Below, one piece after another: positions 44,377 to 55,437 of a stretch of DNA of 64,000 nt. Source of the stretch: Tholera decimalis (lineage: Eukaryota; Arthropoda; Insecta; Lepidoptera; Noctuidae); NCBI GenBank assembly GCA_943138885.2, contig OW964561.2:35169182-35233181 (forward strand), given 5' to 3'. The position numbers and the translations under genes are program-made. Each line of letters opens with the position of its first letter. Position 1 is the stretch's first letter. The notes beneath the pieces were generated by a model. It made no database searches. It was not told where the DNA came from and was given only the letters and a program-made list of their open reading frames with translations.

Positions 44377-44600
44377 TCTATACCTACTAATGTTATAAAG
44401 CGGAAAAGTTTGTTTGTTTGTTTGTTTACTTGAACGCTCTAATTTTCGAAAGTACAGGGTGGATTTGGATGAAATTTGGTATGGAAATAGCTTGAAGCTT
44501 GAGGAAGGTTATAGGCTACTTTTTACGCGACTGCAAAAAAGGAGAGTAATGTTTTTACCGTTATAGAATCCACGGGAGCGAAGCCCCGCGTGAGTACTAA
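44377..44600 (+). mobile_element. Lep1-type Helitron-like element
   Basis: TCTATACCTACTAATGTTAT, AAGCGGAAAAGTTTG, and the CGGGAGCGAAGCCCCGCG hairpin near the 3' end, then GTGAGTACTAAGT. Confidence 0.8.
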
Positions 44601-45563
44601 GTAAATATATTTAGTCTTCTACAAACACGTGTTGGTTATATCTTCAGTTCCGTCTTTTACACTGTTTAAATTAAATAATAAAGTATACGTACATTACCGG
44701 GTTTATTCATTACCCTGAACAATTAATTTCAGTCCATTGAACCATGGTACGGGTTCCGCCAGCAGTATCGCATCTAAGTGGTGTGCATAATCAAACCCGC
44801 GTGGCGCTTCCTTACCCGGAACCGAATCGCTAGTGCATTATTCCTTCATCGACGTACTTAGTGAAGAACTCCTTTAGTATATCTTCATAATATGACCATT
44901 TCTTCTTTAATTTATTAATTAATAGTGAATTAAGTCTAATATGCGACCCTAAAACAAGACAAAGAATTGTCGCGTTAGCACAAAATGGACACCGGTAAAA
45001 TCTATCATTAGGCCTAATTTCAATAGCTAGGAAACTATTTTTTACTCACGGTATCATCTCCGGGCGCCTCAAAATGGGTTTTATATTTAACCCTTGTACC
45101 TTTCCTTTCCCTCGTCATCAGTTGGCTATTACGCTGAAATATTCAATTCTAGTCTCAAACGCTCCGGATTCCTTCGTTATCTTAGACCAAAAAGAAAGTC
45201 TGGCCCCATTTGACAGCTAACTATCTATAATTGTCCATGGCAAAAGACAATTACTAATTGGATTCCCTCAGCATATAATTTTATTAAATTGTTTGCACAT
45301 ATTCTATGCATAAAAGGAGAATACCTTATCTTAACTTTTCTTTACTATTATATTTAATCATTATTGTTTACCTAGACTTGAACATAAATTCTAACACTGG
45401 ATATATATACCACGCCATCTATGATATTTTCTAAGAATTACTATCTAGTCTCCAGCGATAGTCTATCATTGAAAACAATGATCTAACTACATATCGCAGA
45501 CGAGACAGTAGTTTATCATCGCATCTGTAGATGGCACTGGTAAAGAGTATTGTTTTTCTGTAA

Positions 45564-45787
45564 TCTATACTAATATTATAAAGCGGAAAAGTTTGTTTGT
45601 TTGTTTGTTTGTTTGCTTGAACGCGCTAATCTTCGAAAGTACTGGGTGGATTTGGATGAAATTTGGTATGGAAGTAGCTTGAAGCTTGAGGAAGGTTATA
45701 GGCTACTTTTTACCCGACTGCAAAAAAGGAGAGTTATGTTTTTACCGTGATAGAATCCACGGGAGCGAAGCCCCGCGTGAGTACTAG
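45564..45787 (+). mobile_element. Lep1-type Helitron-like element
   Basis: TCTATACTAATATTATAAAG start, GTTT repeats, CCACGGGAGCGAAGCCCCGC hairpin and CTAGT end. Nearly identical to the copies at 44377 and 53779. Confidence 0.85.
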
Positions 45788-45977
45788 TCTAATTCTATAA
45801 ATGTTACAAACTCGAACTCGAAATATTTTATTTCGCATATAAAATTGCTAGTGCATGGTCCGAAATTGGTCGTTTTCTTTGGAGAAGAACCTGCGAGTAA
45901 CTCCACGGTTACAGTTCGGAAGAAGTGAGACAGGCCCAACACAAGTAATTTTATAACTTCTGATACTGCCTCAATTA

Positions 45978-46070
45978 TGTTTATTTATTTAAACCCTATG
46001 TACAATAGTGAAACATGGGCGGTTTTAATGCAACAAGGCATTCTTTACCAGTCAGTTGTTATGAACGTGA
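45978..46070 (-). mobile_element. CR1-like 3' tail fragment
   Basis: TTTATTTATTTAAACC, TACAATAGTGAAACATGGGC and GCATTCTTTACCAGTCAG are the reverse of the tail at 33282-33370. Confidence 0.65.
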
Positions 46071-46081
46071 TGTTATAAATA

Positions 46082-46321
46082 ACTAGCTTCCGCCCGCGAC
46101 TTCGTCCGCGTGGAAAAAAAATCCCCCGATTTTGAAACATTCTTCATTAGTGCTCCGCTCCTATTGGTCTTAGCGTGATGATATATAGCCTATAGCCTTC
46201 CTCGATAAATGGGCTATCTAACACTGAAAGAATTTTTCAAATCAGAACCGTAGTTCCTGAGATTAGCGCGTTCAAGCAAACAAACAAACAAACTCTTCAG
46301 CTTTATAATATTAGTATAGAT
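46082..46321 (-). mobile_element. Lep1-type Helitron-like element
   Basis: Starts ACTAGCTTCCGCCCGCGAC (3' end reversed) and ends AGCTTTATAATATTAGTATA (5' end reversed). Confidence 0.85.
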
Positions 46322-46483
46322 AAAATATATTTTGTAATGTATAAAAATAAATAAAATATTTTATTTTTATTAGGTTTTCATTAAAAAAATCACGCAGTCC
46401 CATTGCGTTGGAACTGTCTCGCAACTTCCCATAATTATATGTGTAAGTTAAGAATGGCGAGATCAAAATAACTAAGAAGCATC

Positions 46484-46675
46484 AATAGCCCAATGGCATA
46501 GGTGTCGGACTTGTGATCGAGAGGTCACGAGTTCGAACCCCACCCAATACACTGTTGCCGTGAACCCATTCCAGACACAAGCATATTTAAGTTAGTTGGA
46601 GGGATTAACAGGATTGCTAGTAATGTGCATTCTACCCACATTGCTAGTAATCTTATTTTTTTTAAATCTGTACAA
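46484..46675 (+). mobile_element. tRNA-derived SINE
   Basis: GCATCAATAGCCCAATGGCA (A-box region), GTCACGAGTTCGAACCCCAC (B box), ACAGGATTGCTAGTAATGTG body, T-rich tail. Same family as 23945-24118. Confidence 0.75.
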
Positions 46676-46976
46676 ACAATACACCTAGATATAACAATAT
46701 AACTACATAGACATACTATTCTTCTTCTAACTTTGAGTGATCCTTAAAATTAACCAGGAGCAACTCGACTATTATACGAAGTGTCTTTTGTGTCTGTTGC
46801 TATACAACCTGTTTTTTTTGATATCCCATAACTCTAGGGTTATATTCTGTAGGTAAAAATAATACTAAAACTCCTAGAATAGGTGGTCCAAAAATGCATC
46901 GTTTTGGAGATATCATCAATCATAATTAAATTAGGTCAAAAATTGTCACCAGTAGTATTAGTATTATTTAATATGC

Positions 46977-47176
46977 GTTTTAACTAAGAATAGGATGACC
47001 TTGACGCCATATTGTGATTTAATGCATGCTTTTCTAATACTTACACGCTCTTAAAAATATGAAAGTAACATTAACAAGATAATAACGATAATAAATACTA
47101 TTGAAAATTAATTTTCAGTCTTTTTTAATGTAATTGTCGTCACAATAATAAAGGTCATCCTATTCTTAGTTGAAAC
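46977..47176. mobile_element. small foldback unit, 26-bp arms
   Basis: GTTTTAACTAAGAATAGGAT begins the left arm (46977-47002); its reverse complement with one mismatch is at 47151-47176. About 200 bp in all, nested in the 1.97-kb element. Confidence 0.75.
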
Positions 47177-48048
47177 ACATTGTACGCTTTAGTAGAACTA
47201 CTACTGCACCAAAATGATCGGGTATGCTACCTAAACTAACTACGAATTAGCATCATTAATTAAGGTTTGTAACCTATGGCTAAAGTTTAAATTAAGTACT
47301 GGGTGAAGGTTATTATTAATTTGAGCCACCTTCGTAATATTCGCACTTTCGCTTGACTATAAGAAAATTCGTAATCTTCATTGAATAATTATGTGCGTTA
47401 AATCAAAGTAAGTGTTTAATGACATTGAAGACTAAGTACGGGTTTAATCGATATCGATTTCATTAAAAAGTTACGACAGCACAACATATCCTAGCGCGCG
47501 GCGCGCAAAAGTTGCGTAGATACTTACAATAATAACTCGGTGAAGTGCACTTGCTAGGACTCGGGTTTTTCATTCTCTCATTGGCGCTTGTCGCTTTGTG
47601 TAAGTAAGATAGAGTTATTGAGTAGGTTCCTGCGTAGCATCACGGGCTCGGATGGGACGGTTAACAATGAATACTATGTGTGTGTAGTGCTCGAAATATC
47701 AGGGTTGTCACTTACGAGTTTAATAATGCGTATGTACGTAAGATTTTTTAGATTTTCATTCATTAGGAGTCATTGGCTTTTTTTCTGATTTTTACCAAGT
47801 TAATTCTTCTAAGCGAAACGAACGGCCTGGATAGCCACATCATATGTACCTAATATGTTTTAGATATTCCAATTATGTAACTGAAGAAGACTTTGGAATT
47901 TATTATTTAGGTACAAATCAATAAACGAATTTAAAAATGTTTATGTTAGTTTCCATGAGGTATCTATCCTAGCTGTTTACTTTTCTGAAACACTAAAAAG
48001 TTTTTCATTCCAATGTGCAAAGTTGAAATGACGTCATTTTACAAGGAT

Positions 48049-48082
48049 AGTATCTAGTTTGCAGCCATGCAAACTAGATACT
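48049..48082. repeat. perfect inverted duplication, 15-bp arms
   Basis: AGTATCTAGTTTGCA (48049-48063), loop GCCA, exact reverse complement 48068-48082. Confidence 0.9.
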
Positions 48083-48358
48083 AACATAACTAAAGTTGAG
48101 CTACACAAACTAAATACTATCGTATGATGTTAAATTGTTGAGTAACATTAAGTACCTGGATCCCTTCGTCCTTTTTTATAATATCCATACGCATTTTACC
48201 AAACACGAAATCAAACCGGTCCTGATCGAATCTCACTTTCACAACTAGTTTATGACTCAATTACCTACATAAATATTGACAACCCTACTAATTCTTTTAT
48301 CACCCCTATAATATTACCGTGCCTCAAAGCACGGATGGCCGCCGGCGGCCTCAAGCAA

Positions 48359-48421
48359 CCAGCTTAAGTTGACCTCTAAAATCGATAGGGGAAAAAAATT
48401 TTAGAGGTCAACTTAAGCTGG
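48359..48421. repeat. perfect inverted duplication, 24-bp arms
   Basis: CCAGCTTAAGTTGACCTCTA begins the left arm (48359-48382); exact reverse complement 48398-48421, 15-nt loop. GGCCGCCGG-type blocks flank both arms. Confidence 0.95.
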
Positions 48422-48799
48422 CCGCCGGTGACGTAATGTATCTGAGGGGATACGACACCGACCTGTTAGGTACTGAATACAATGAATGTGTTGAATGTAT
48501 ATGAATGAAGTTTCATTGATAAATACAAGTAATTCACGTTTATTCAAACCAATCATTCATATTTAAAGCTAAGAAAATGCGACGTTGTCATATTTCACGT
48601 AAGGGTGTTTTACATTAATAATCGTGACTTTGCCGAATTATTTTGTATGAAAAATGAAAAAAAAAAATAACGAAGGATTGGAACATAACTCATATGCCAG
48701 TTGATTCTTTGATATGGCCTCAGTCATACCCTAGAGTTATGGGATATCAAAAAAAACACGTTGTATAACGATAAGAGAAAATGATGGAAAACCAAATAA

Positions 48800-48995
48800 A
48801 GCGCTCTTCCTTCCTGTTTTAAATATTGCTGTGCCTCACAGAGTACATAATTGTTTCTTCAACTTTTGTTTCACCTGTATGTGTACATTATGGATTGCAA
48901 TAAATACTTGAATATGGTTCTTGAGATACAGCCATGTGACAGACGGACGAACGCTCAGCGGAGGTTTAAGAACAGTGGTAAGCGGCTCCTAAAAA
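48800..48995 (+). mobile_element. possible fragment of TGACAGACGGAC-type repeat
   Basis: GAGATACAGCCATGTGACAG and CGGACGAACG followed by TAAGCGGCTCC resemble a common lepidopteran dispersed repeat. Only the end is visible. Confidence 0.35.
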
Positions 48996-49309
48996 TTATA
49001 GTAATGTAAACTTTAAAAGCTTCGACAGCCATCTGTTGACGCTGACGTTACACGGTTGGATATACGACGATATACGGCTCATATTAAGATGAGGTTCCTT
49101 ATTCCGGGGCCTGAACCACTGGCTTGAAAACAACTTGCTCCTGACAACTGTGGACCACATTTTTTTATACTTTTTGTTATGTTTATAAGCAATATTTAAA
49201 AATGTTATTAATGAATGTGGGGGGAGCAGTGATGGTGCAGTGATTACTGGCACGACTTACGAGTGTAGGTCGTTCGTTGTAGGACACGAAACTTTATTTA
49301 TTACTTTGT

Positions 49310-49465
49310 GTAATCTTCGTCATCATTGCTGCTGAAAACGGTGAAGGATACCGGTATGTCCTAAGACCGTAAAATCGAAAGTCTTGCGACATCCACCAAC
49401 CCAGATTGGACCCGCCTGGTGGAGTAAGGTCCATTTCCTCGCAAAAAAAGGTGGCCTTGTCCTAC
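49310..49465 (+). mobile_element. RTE-like 3' UTR fragment
   Basis: AACGGTGAAGGATACCG, TGCGACATCCACCAACCC and CCTGGTGGAGTAAGGTCC follow the order typical of lepidopteran RTE 3' ends. No coding part. Confidence 0.6.
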
Positions 49466-49610
49466 TAGTAAAAAGTTATTCGCGTATTAAATATTATGTT
49501 AATAATGAGTAAGAATAAATAATAATAGCCACACTGGTCAATCTTCTAGGTTAAGACCAGGCAGTCCAAAATAATTTTCACGCAAGCTCCGCCCCCATCC
49601 ACCCCGGTTA

Positions 49611-49624
49611 GGCCGTTGTATACT
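49611..49624. repeat. target-site duplication, left copy
   Basis: GGCCGTTGTATACT, identical to 50434-50447. Confidence 0.9.
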
Positions 49625-50090
49625 TGGGCACGCCGCAATTGCGGCGATAAGTCCCCTCTTTGAGGAGTGGCTGGAGAGAGGCCATGGCGTCCTCACCTTC
49701 CGCCTGACGCAGGTGCTGACCGGACATGGCTGTTTCGGGAGGTACCTGTTTCGGATTCAGCGGGAGGACACGCCCGGGTGTCGTCATTGTGAGGACCACC
49801 TGGAGGACACGGTGGAGCATACGGTGGAGGTGTGCCCTGCTTGGGCGGAGCACCGCCGTGTCCTCGTAGAGGCGGTCGGCGGCGGCGACCTCTCGCGCCC
49901 TGCTCTGGTTCAGACTATGGTGCGGAGCGAGAGGGAATGGGATGCGGTCGCCTCCTTCTGCGAAGCAGTCATGCTAGCGAAGGAGGAGGCCGAACGCGCG
50001 AGGGAGAGGCAACTCTCTTCCTCGCGCCCCAGCCGCCGCGGTAGACGCCCCGGGCGTCGGGGATCACGAGCCGATTTCCGGCCACCGTAG
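49625..50090 (+). pseudogene. R1-like ORF2 C-terminal fragment
   Basis: The frame opens at the 5' truncation (AAISPLFEEWLERGHG) and continues LTGHGCFGRYLFRI, then the zinc motif CRHCEDHLEDTVEHTVEVC, an acidic helix and an arginine-rich tail ending at the stop near 50090. The CxxC...H...C knuckle matches the region after RNase H in R1/TRAS-type ORF2. RT and RNase H are absent, so it cannot act. Confidence 0.8.
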
Positions 50091-50379
50091 GCGCGGGCCT
50101 GCGGACGGCGAGCAGGGGTCGCTCACCGTCCGGTAAGGACCAGGCCCGAGTCGGCGGCGCGTCGTGTTCCACGCGCGCCTCAAAGAGCTGTCAAGACCAG
50201 TGACGGGGCCTCATAGGGCCATTGCCTGCCGGGGTTTGCGGGAAAGTTCTACCGAGTTACCGCGGCCCCGGAAATTTAGGGCAGCCGAAGGAACAGGGTG
50301 GGTTTTTAGTCAGTAGAAATCTGACACACCCTTCCGCTTGACCCAGAGCGGAAGAAGTCATTCGATGATTTTCCCACCC

Positions 50380-50433
<54 letters not shown>
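49625..50433 (+). mobile_element. 5'-truncated R1-like retrotransposon with 53-bp poly(A)
   Basis: A 14-bp exact target duplication, a C-terminal ORF2 fragment, a 290-bp 3' UTR and an uninterrupted A-run (50381-50433) define a textbook target-primed insertion. Exact TSDs and the pure A-tract suggest a recent event. The empty site is readable by removing the insert. Confidence 0.92.
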
Positions 50434-50436
<3 letters not shown>

Positions 50437-50447
50437 CGTTGTATACT
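50434..50447. repeat. target-site duplication, right copy
   Basis: GGCCGTTGTATACT after the poly(A). Confidence 0.9.
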
Positions 50448-50580
50448 AAACGCTAACGCAGCTGTAATAAAGTTAAATATCGCGTGCGCTTTTTCACCAT
50501 GTTTGGTTTCGTAACTGCCGTTGTGTGCTAAACGCTAACGCAGCAGTAATAAAGTTGAATATCGCATGCGCTCTTTTACC
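50434..50580 (+). repeat. diverged ~80-bp tandem duplication at insertion site
   Basis: GCCGTTGT(A/G)T(A/G)CTAAACGC, TAATAAAGTT(A/G)AATATCGC and ACCAT(G/A)TT occur at about 50435 and again at 50518. Confidence 0.75.
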
Positions 50581-50940
50581 ATATTCGGGTTCGAAACTAA
50601 ATGTCGTAAGTCTCAATTCTTATTTCGTTTGTAACTAAAGTAATAATTGATCTAGAGAAAAAATGTTCTATATTTGGATAATAAACTATATTTTCTTACT
50701 GTCTATACTAATTTTAGACATAAAATCCGAGTAATCTTGATACAATTTTGAATAATCTTTAAAACCGACATGATTTTCGATTAAAAAATGAATCAAGCGA
50801 AAATGTTCCAATTACGAAACTGGTCTAGACATGTAAAGAAAAAGATCCAATAAATCATATACTAAAGTTCCATTTTGATTGTATGCGTGATTGTTTCAGA
50901 ATATTAACGCAAAGTTACATACATTTTAGGGAGCCTCCTC

Positions 50941-51178
50941 TTAAGCAACGCTTGCCGAGATTGGCTTGTCGATGGATGACCATCTTATTGTTTTGAGAAT
51001 TGTCCGTGCATCGGAAAGCACGTTAAGTCGTTGGTCGCGGGCGTCATTTGTACATCTAGGACAGTCTTACAAGTAGTCAGAAGCCAGAAAATCTGACACT
51101 GGTATTGCCAAGGGGTATCGTGTTACCCAGTTACTGGGTTGTGGAGGTCAGATAGGCAGTCGCTCCATTTATTATTTA
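50941..51178 (+). mobile_element. SINE-like composite with 5S-rRNA-like box
   Basis: GATGGATGACCATC, CGGAAAGCACGTTAAGTCG, TAGTCAGAAGCCAGAAAA, TTACCCAGTTACTGGGTTG and the end AGGCAGTCGCTCC in order. The tail is cut off by the (TTTA)n end of the CR1-like element that follows. Confidence 0.6.
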
Positions 51179-52153
51179 TTTATTTATTTATAGTTAATTA
51201 AAACGGTAAAACACCAATTACATTAATTAACTTAGTAAGAAAAGAATAATAATAATTGTGATTGATAATTGAAATTATATAAAATAAAATTAACATTAAA
51301 ATGGAACAGTAGACACTCTAGCATACTTCTTCTCGCAGAACACCAGACATGCACGCATAATTTTACTCCATTCGTCGGCAAACTCATCATATTCAGGGTT
51401 GGTAGTCAAGAGGGCAGTGAGCATCCTTAGAGTGCGACATACTGGGGATTCAGCTCTGGCGACAGTTTTAGAAGTCGGTGGAGCAAACGAATTGTGCAAG
51501 CGGTTCTGACGGTACCCGATGTACTTGTCAGGCACGAATAGTCGGCAGAAAAGGCCATGTAGCTCGGGACAGTTGATACGCCCGCTCATGGTCTTGCAGG
51601 CTACTGTGAGCTGATCAAAGCCTCTCCTCACCTCCAACGAATTAAAACCTAGCATTCCTAAAAGGTAGTTGGTAGGGTACATAGAGGGAAAGAAATGGTA
51701 TAACCTTTTGAATAGGAACCTCAAGAAGGTTTTCTGGACCTTTTTAATCATTAATGTCTGATTTGCCGTATAGGGATGCCAGACACAGGCACTGCTTTCA
51801 AGTTTACTCCTTACCAAAGTGGTGTACAACAGTCTAATAACATTAGGATTGCGGAAATCACGAGCATTTCTTAGTACAAATCCTAGGCGCCTAAAAGATT
51901 CTTTCGTAAGGGTGGAGACGTGATCTCTAAAAGTCAGGCATTGGTCGAAGGTCACTCCCAAGTCCTTAATGTTGGTGGCACGAGTAATTGCTTCTCCACC
52001 CAAACAGTAGTTGTAAAGGATTGGTTGCAACTTCCGACCGTACGTCATGACGTAGTACTTGCTCGTATTAAAAAATAGCCTGTTCTTAATACTCCACTCA
52101 TAGATGGCGTCAATGTCCTTTTGTCCATGTAAAACCCTTGTACTCAGATGCAT
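51179..52153 (-). pseudogene. CR1/Jockey-like ORF2 C-terminal fragment
   Basis: 285 open codons on the minus strand beginning inside the RT (WSIKNRLFFNTSKYYVMTYG). They continue with DLGVTFDQCLTFRDHVSTL (thumb) and VRSKLESSACVWHPYTANQ, and end KKYARVSTVPF-stop at 51296. The 3' UTR is short and ends in (TAAA)n read on the minus strand. The frame is intact but lacks endonuclease and the YADD motif, so it is a 5'-truncated copy. The first codon is TTG at the window's ORF edge, not a start. Confidence 0.82.
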
Positions 52154-52550
52154 CTGGATGTCGAACCCAAAATAGTCAGGCTAAGGCTAAGGAAATGATG
52201 ACTGTTGATTGTGAATTATCTTTGTAAACAATAATCCTTTACAGTTCATTGGTGCTACGAAAACTGAAGCAACCTTCGATGTCTACTTTGTGGCCAGTAA
52301 TAAGGGAAGCTCAATGGTGGTACAGTTTCCCAACTGGTATTACATTTGGGCCCCTCAGACGGGGGCTTAAGACCAAGGAAATTGTTTTTGATTAGTTTTC
52401 TTGGTCCCCTTGTCACTTCTGGACTTTGATGCCTTATTCAAGAACCTTGGGAGGTTTAGAGATTTTTTACTTATTATTTTTATATACTTTATCGTAAACC
52501 TTACAATATTTATATGGATACAAAAGTTAAAAACTAGTGTACAATGGGCG

Positions 52551-52554
52551 ATCT
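52551..52554. repeat. ATCT target duplication, left
   Basis: Directly precedes LTR1; repeated at 53512-53515. Confidence 0.75.
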
Positions 52555-52753
52555 TGTAGCGACATCTATCTCGCAACATACAAACTATCCTGTATCGCGC
52601 AAACAGAGTTTACCGCACAACTAGCATACATACAAATCACCAGATCACAAACATCGGGCAGTTGCCCACCAGACAAAACACCTGTCTGGTCGGAAGATCC
52701 TCCCTTTTCAACGGGATTGCGGGACTTAACACCCTGTTCCGCATATCCCCAAA
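52555..52753 (+). repeat. 5' LTR of TRIM
   Basis: 199 bp, TG start, AAA end. Confidence 0.9.
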
Positions 52754-53059
52754 CTGGTGACCCCCGGCATGAACATCATCAGCGCATCCTTCGTGCAGAG
52801 CTAGTTCAGCGTGACGTCATAATCACTTCCTTCGAGCTTTCGAGCAGCGAGTCATACAGTCAGCAAGTACCCTCGGCTTCTACGGGTATCCTGACCACCA
52901 GCATGCAGCCGACACGCATACCTGGTCATAACCCTCAGCCTCTTCAGCAACCTTGGCACAGCGCCCTGCACTTCGGCCAGTCAGCAAGCAGAGACGCACT
53001 TCTCTCCTGGTTGACGCAGCAGCCAGCCACTACGCAGCATTGCACCACTCCGACCCACT

Positions 53060-53165
53060 GGAGATCATGCAGCATCACTCCGACCCACTGGAGTATCACC
53101 CCGACTTCTCCGACCCACTGGAGTATCATCCCGACTCACTGGGATATCACCCCGACTCAAAGGGG
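53060..53165 (+). repeat. ~25-bp tandem repeats inside TRIM
   Basis: CCGACCCACTGGAGTATCA variants occur four to five times. Confidence 0.8.
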
Positions 53166-53312
53166 GCAGCACCGCAGACAGTTCCGACTCACCGCGAACT
53201 ATGCGACTTCCGGTTCCGACTCACTGGAGCCTACCTTTCACTGGCCCGGCAAGCATCACAAGATGTATGGACGACTCATCCTGTTACGACCTCCGGTCTC
53301 GGAGGGGAGTGA

Positions 53313-53511
53313 TGTAGCGACATCTATCTCGCAACATACAAACTATCCTGTATCGCGCAAGCAGAGTTTACCGCACAACTAGCCTACATACAAATCACCC
53401 GATCACAAATATCGGGCAGTTGCCCACCAGACAAAACACCTGGCTGGTCGGAGGATCCTCCCTTTTCAATGGGAATGCGGGACTTTACACCCTGTTCCGC
53501 ATATCCCCAAA
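53313..53511 (+). repeat. 3' LTR of TRIM
   Basis: 199 bp, same ends as the 5' LTR, followed by ATCT. Confidence 0.9.
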
Positions 53512-53778
53512 ATCTTACCGCACAAGGCAATCTCTTACACACGACCTTTGGATGGATAGAACTTAAAGGATTTAGGGTTGTGTTGTGTTTTTATGGTCAT
53601 ATCTAACAGAAGAAAAATAACCATTTGTCAAAGTGGTATGGAACGTAGTATGATGAACATTAAAATGATATAAAAAATACGCCACAGAGATATAAGAGCA
53701 AAAACAAAAATAACTGATGCTTAATCATGCAAGAAAACTTTAATGGAAATGGGCCGGACATGTAGTGCGATCATATAC

Positions 53779-54000
53779 ATCTATACTAATATTATGAAGC
53801 GGAAATGTTTATTTGTTTGTTTGTTTGCTTGAACGCGCTAATCTTCGAAAGTACTGGGTGGATTTGGATGAAATTTGGTATGGAAGTAGCTTGAAGCTTG
53901 AGGAAGGTTACAGGCTACTTTTTACGCGACTGCAAAAAAGGAGAGTTATGTTTTTACCGTAATAGAATCCACGGGAGCGAAGCCCCGCGTGAGTACTAGT
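53779..54000 (+). mobile_element. Lep1-type Helitron-like element
   Basis: TCTATACTAATATTATGAAG start; CCACGGGAGCGAAGCCCCGC hairpin; CTAGT end. Confidence 0.85.
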
Positions 54001-54031
54001 ATGTAATATAATTCATTATGTATCATCTATA

Positions 54032-54417
54032 CAACGTGTAACGGAAACCCCATATCAATCCAAAAGGGCTGAAGACAACATCTGGTATGGAGTCTCTATG
54101 CCCAGTTTCAGCACTAAATAAGTGACTCAAAGAATTGATACGAAATTATCAGTTTCATATGTTTCTTGAATATCAATCATAACAAACGTGTCACAGCAAT
54201 ACGAGGGTCAATAACTTTCCACGTCACTTGCCTATAACACGATAAGTTTCTTCAATCTTCTTAATTTGAAAAATTCAGTCTCTGGTATCAATGTATTGAA
54301 ATTTCTACTTATTTCCACACATGAAGATTATATATTACCAAACCCTTCTCATATCGTTTGTTATCATCCAAAGAAGCCGTGCACTTGGTATGTATATACC
54401 CTTTAAATTACATGTTG
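54032..54417 (+). mobile_element. 390-bp TIR element, copy 5
   Basis: CAACGTGTAACGGAAACCCC at the left, CCCTTTAAATTACATGTTG at the right. It lies about 30 bp from the previous Helitron-like copy. Confidence 0.85.
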
Positions 54418-54427
54418 TATAATAAAA

Positions 54428-54595
54428 ACTAGCTTTTGCCCGCGGCTTCGCCCGCGTTATATTACACTTTGTCAATAATTCTTTTTGCCAATCGGTACAC
54501 CTTTTTGGGTGAGCAAAAAACGCATATAAATTAAAAAAAAAAAAATCACCAGTGTTCATCCATCCCCAAAAACAGACAGAGAGTTAGTATTTAAA
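54428..54595 (-). mobile_element. Helitron-like element, truncated
   Basis: ACTAGCTTTTGCCCGCGGCT is the reversed 3' end; the 5' end is decayed (AGACAGAGAGTTAG remains). Confidence 0.65.
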
Positions 54596-55376
54596 ATTTA
54601 CCTTTTTAAAACCAAAAACGTTGATTACAATACATTTTTGTAAACTGCGTGTCTGGTTTTCCCTTCCTTGGCTAAAACGTGTTAATTTTGTGGGCTTGAT
54701 ACTCGTGAGCACGCCACATACAGTTGCCCATGGGAAAAGCAGTGTTTTTCTAAATGTACACCCGTGACTTTCAGTGTCTGTCCTTGAGCTCTGTTTTGGG
54801 GAAATTGGAGTCTTTTAAACTGGGATGGCATATCGGTCGGGATTATGGGAATGTCATAATTATTGTTTGCACAAAATTGCGTTCAAGGTACATATTTGTA
54901 GTCGCGTGCCATTACAGAACCTGCATCAACAGGACTGGGACACCCAGGCAATTCCAGAGAGTTGAGAAACTCTACAGGGTACGACATCACAAAAAAGTAG
55001 ATACCTGTTATAAAAGCTAAAACAGCCTATTAATATCTGTATAGGTACACTGTCGCAAAAAAAAACAACAATTCCAACTTTACCAACCTCATCATATTAT
55101 TTATTTATTTATTTAGGATCTCCGACAAAACATATACACAGATTATACATATCAAATACATATAGAGGTTATATAAATTAAGTATTTTGTTCGTGTAATC
55201 TTTCACTTATAAGAGACCATAGCATGCACAATAAAATTAACAACGAAGCCAACAAATTAATCAAAATTAAAAAGAAAATATATGGACAAATTAGATATTA
55301 ATAAAAGATTAGTAATTACATAAAATACATGAGCAAGAACGATAATGACCTTATGAACATAAATATAAAAAATTGG

Positions 55377-55437
55377 CGAAGTGCGAGCCAGACTCGCCCA
55401 TGAAGGGTTCCGTAGTAACTACGCAAAATAACTTTTC
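55377..55437 (+). mobile_element. left end of GGGTTCCGTAG-ended repeat
   Basis: GAAGTGCGAGCCAGACTCGC and GGGTTCCGTAGTAACTACGC match 30710-30770; minisatellite follows immediately at the point CAAAATAACTTT. Confidence 0.7.

Larger units (their letters stand above)
46801..48767. mobile_element. 1.97-kb DNA element with 40-bp TIRs
   Basis: TIRs 46801-46840 and 48728-48767 are inverted copies with a single mismatch, starting TATACAAC(C/G)TGTTTTTT and containing GATATCCCATAACTCTAGGG. The outermost TA may be the target duplication. No frame longer than 66 codons lies inside, so it is non-autonomous. The terminal TATACAACGTGT also opens the 390-bp family. Inside are three further inverted repeats (46977-47176, 48049-48082, 48359-48421). 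Confidence 0.8.
52555..53511 (+). mobile_element. TRIM: miniature LTR retrotransposon (957 bp)
   Basis: Two 199-bp direct repeats (52555-52753, 53313-53511) start TGTAGCGACATC and end CATATCCCCAAA. They differ at 9 positions by my count (about 4.5%). A primer-binding-like TGGTGACCCCC follows LTR1 by one base, a purine tract GGAGGGGAG precedes LTR2 by three bases, and the 4-bp flanks ATCT are duplicated. The 559-bp interior encodes no gag, protease, RT or integrase, so mobilisation would need proteins from another LTR element. A 281-codon frame crosses LTR1 and interior but is low-complexity (PTHWSITP repeats). Confidence 0.9.

Noticed and set aside
49608..50172. Minus-strand frames over the R1-like fragment
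   Set aside because: Antisense shadows of the plus-strand C-terminal ORF2 fragment.
52537..53382. 281-codon protein
   Set aside because: The frame crosses an LTR into a repetitive interior of a TRIM, starts at a non-ATG codon upstream of the LTR, and is low-complexity.
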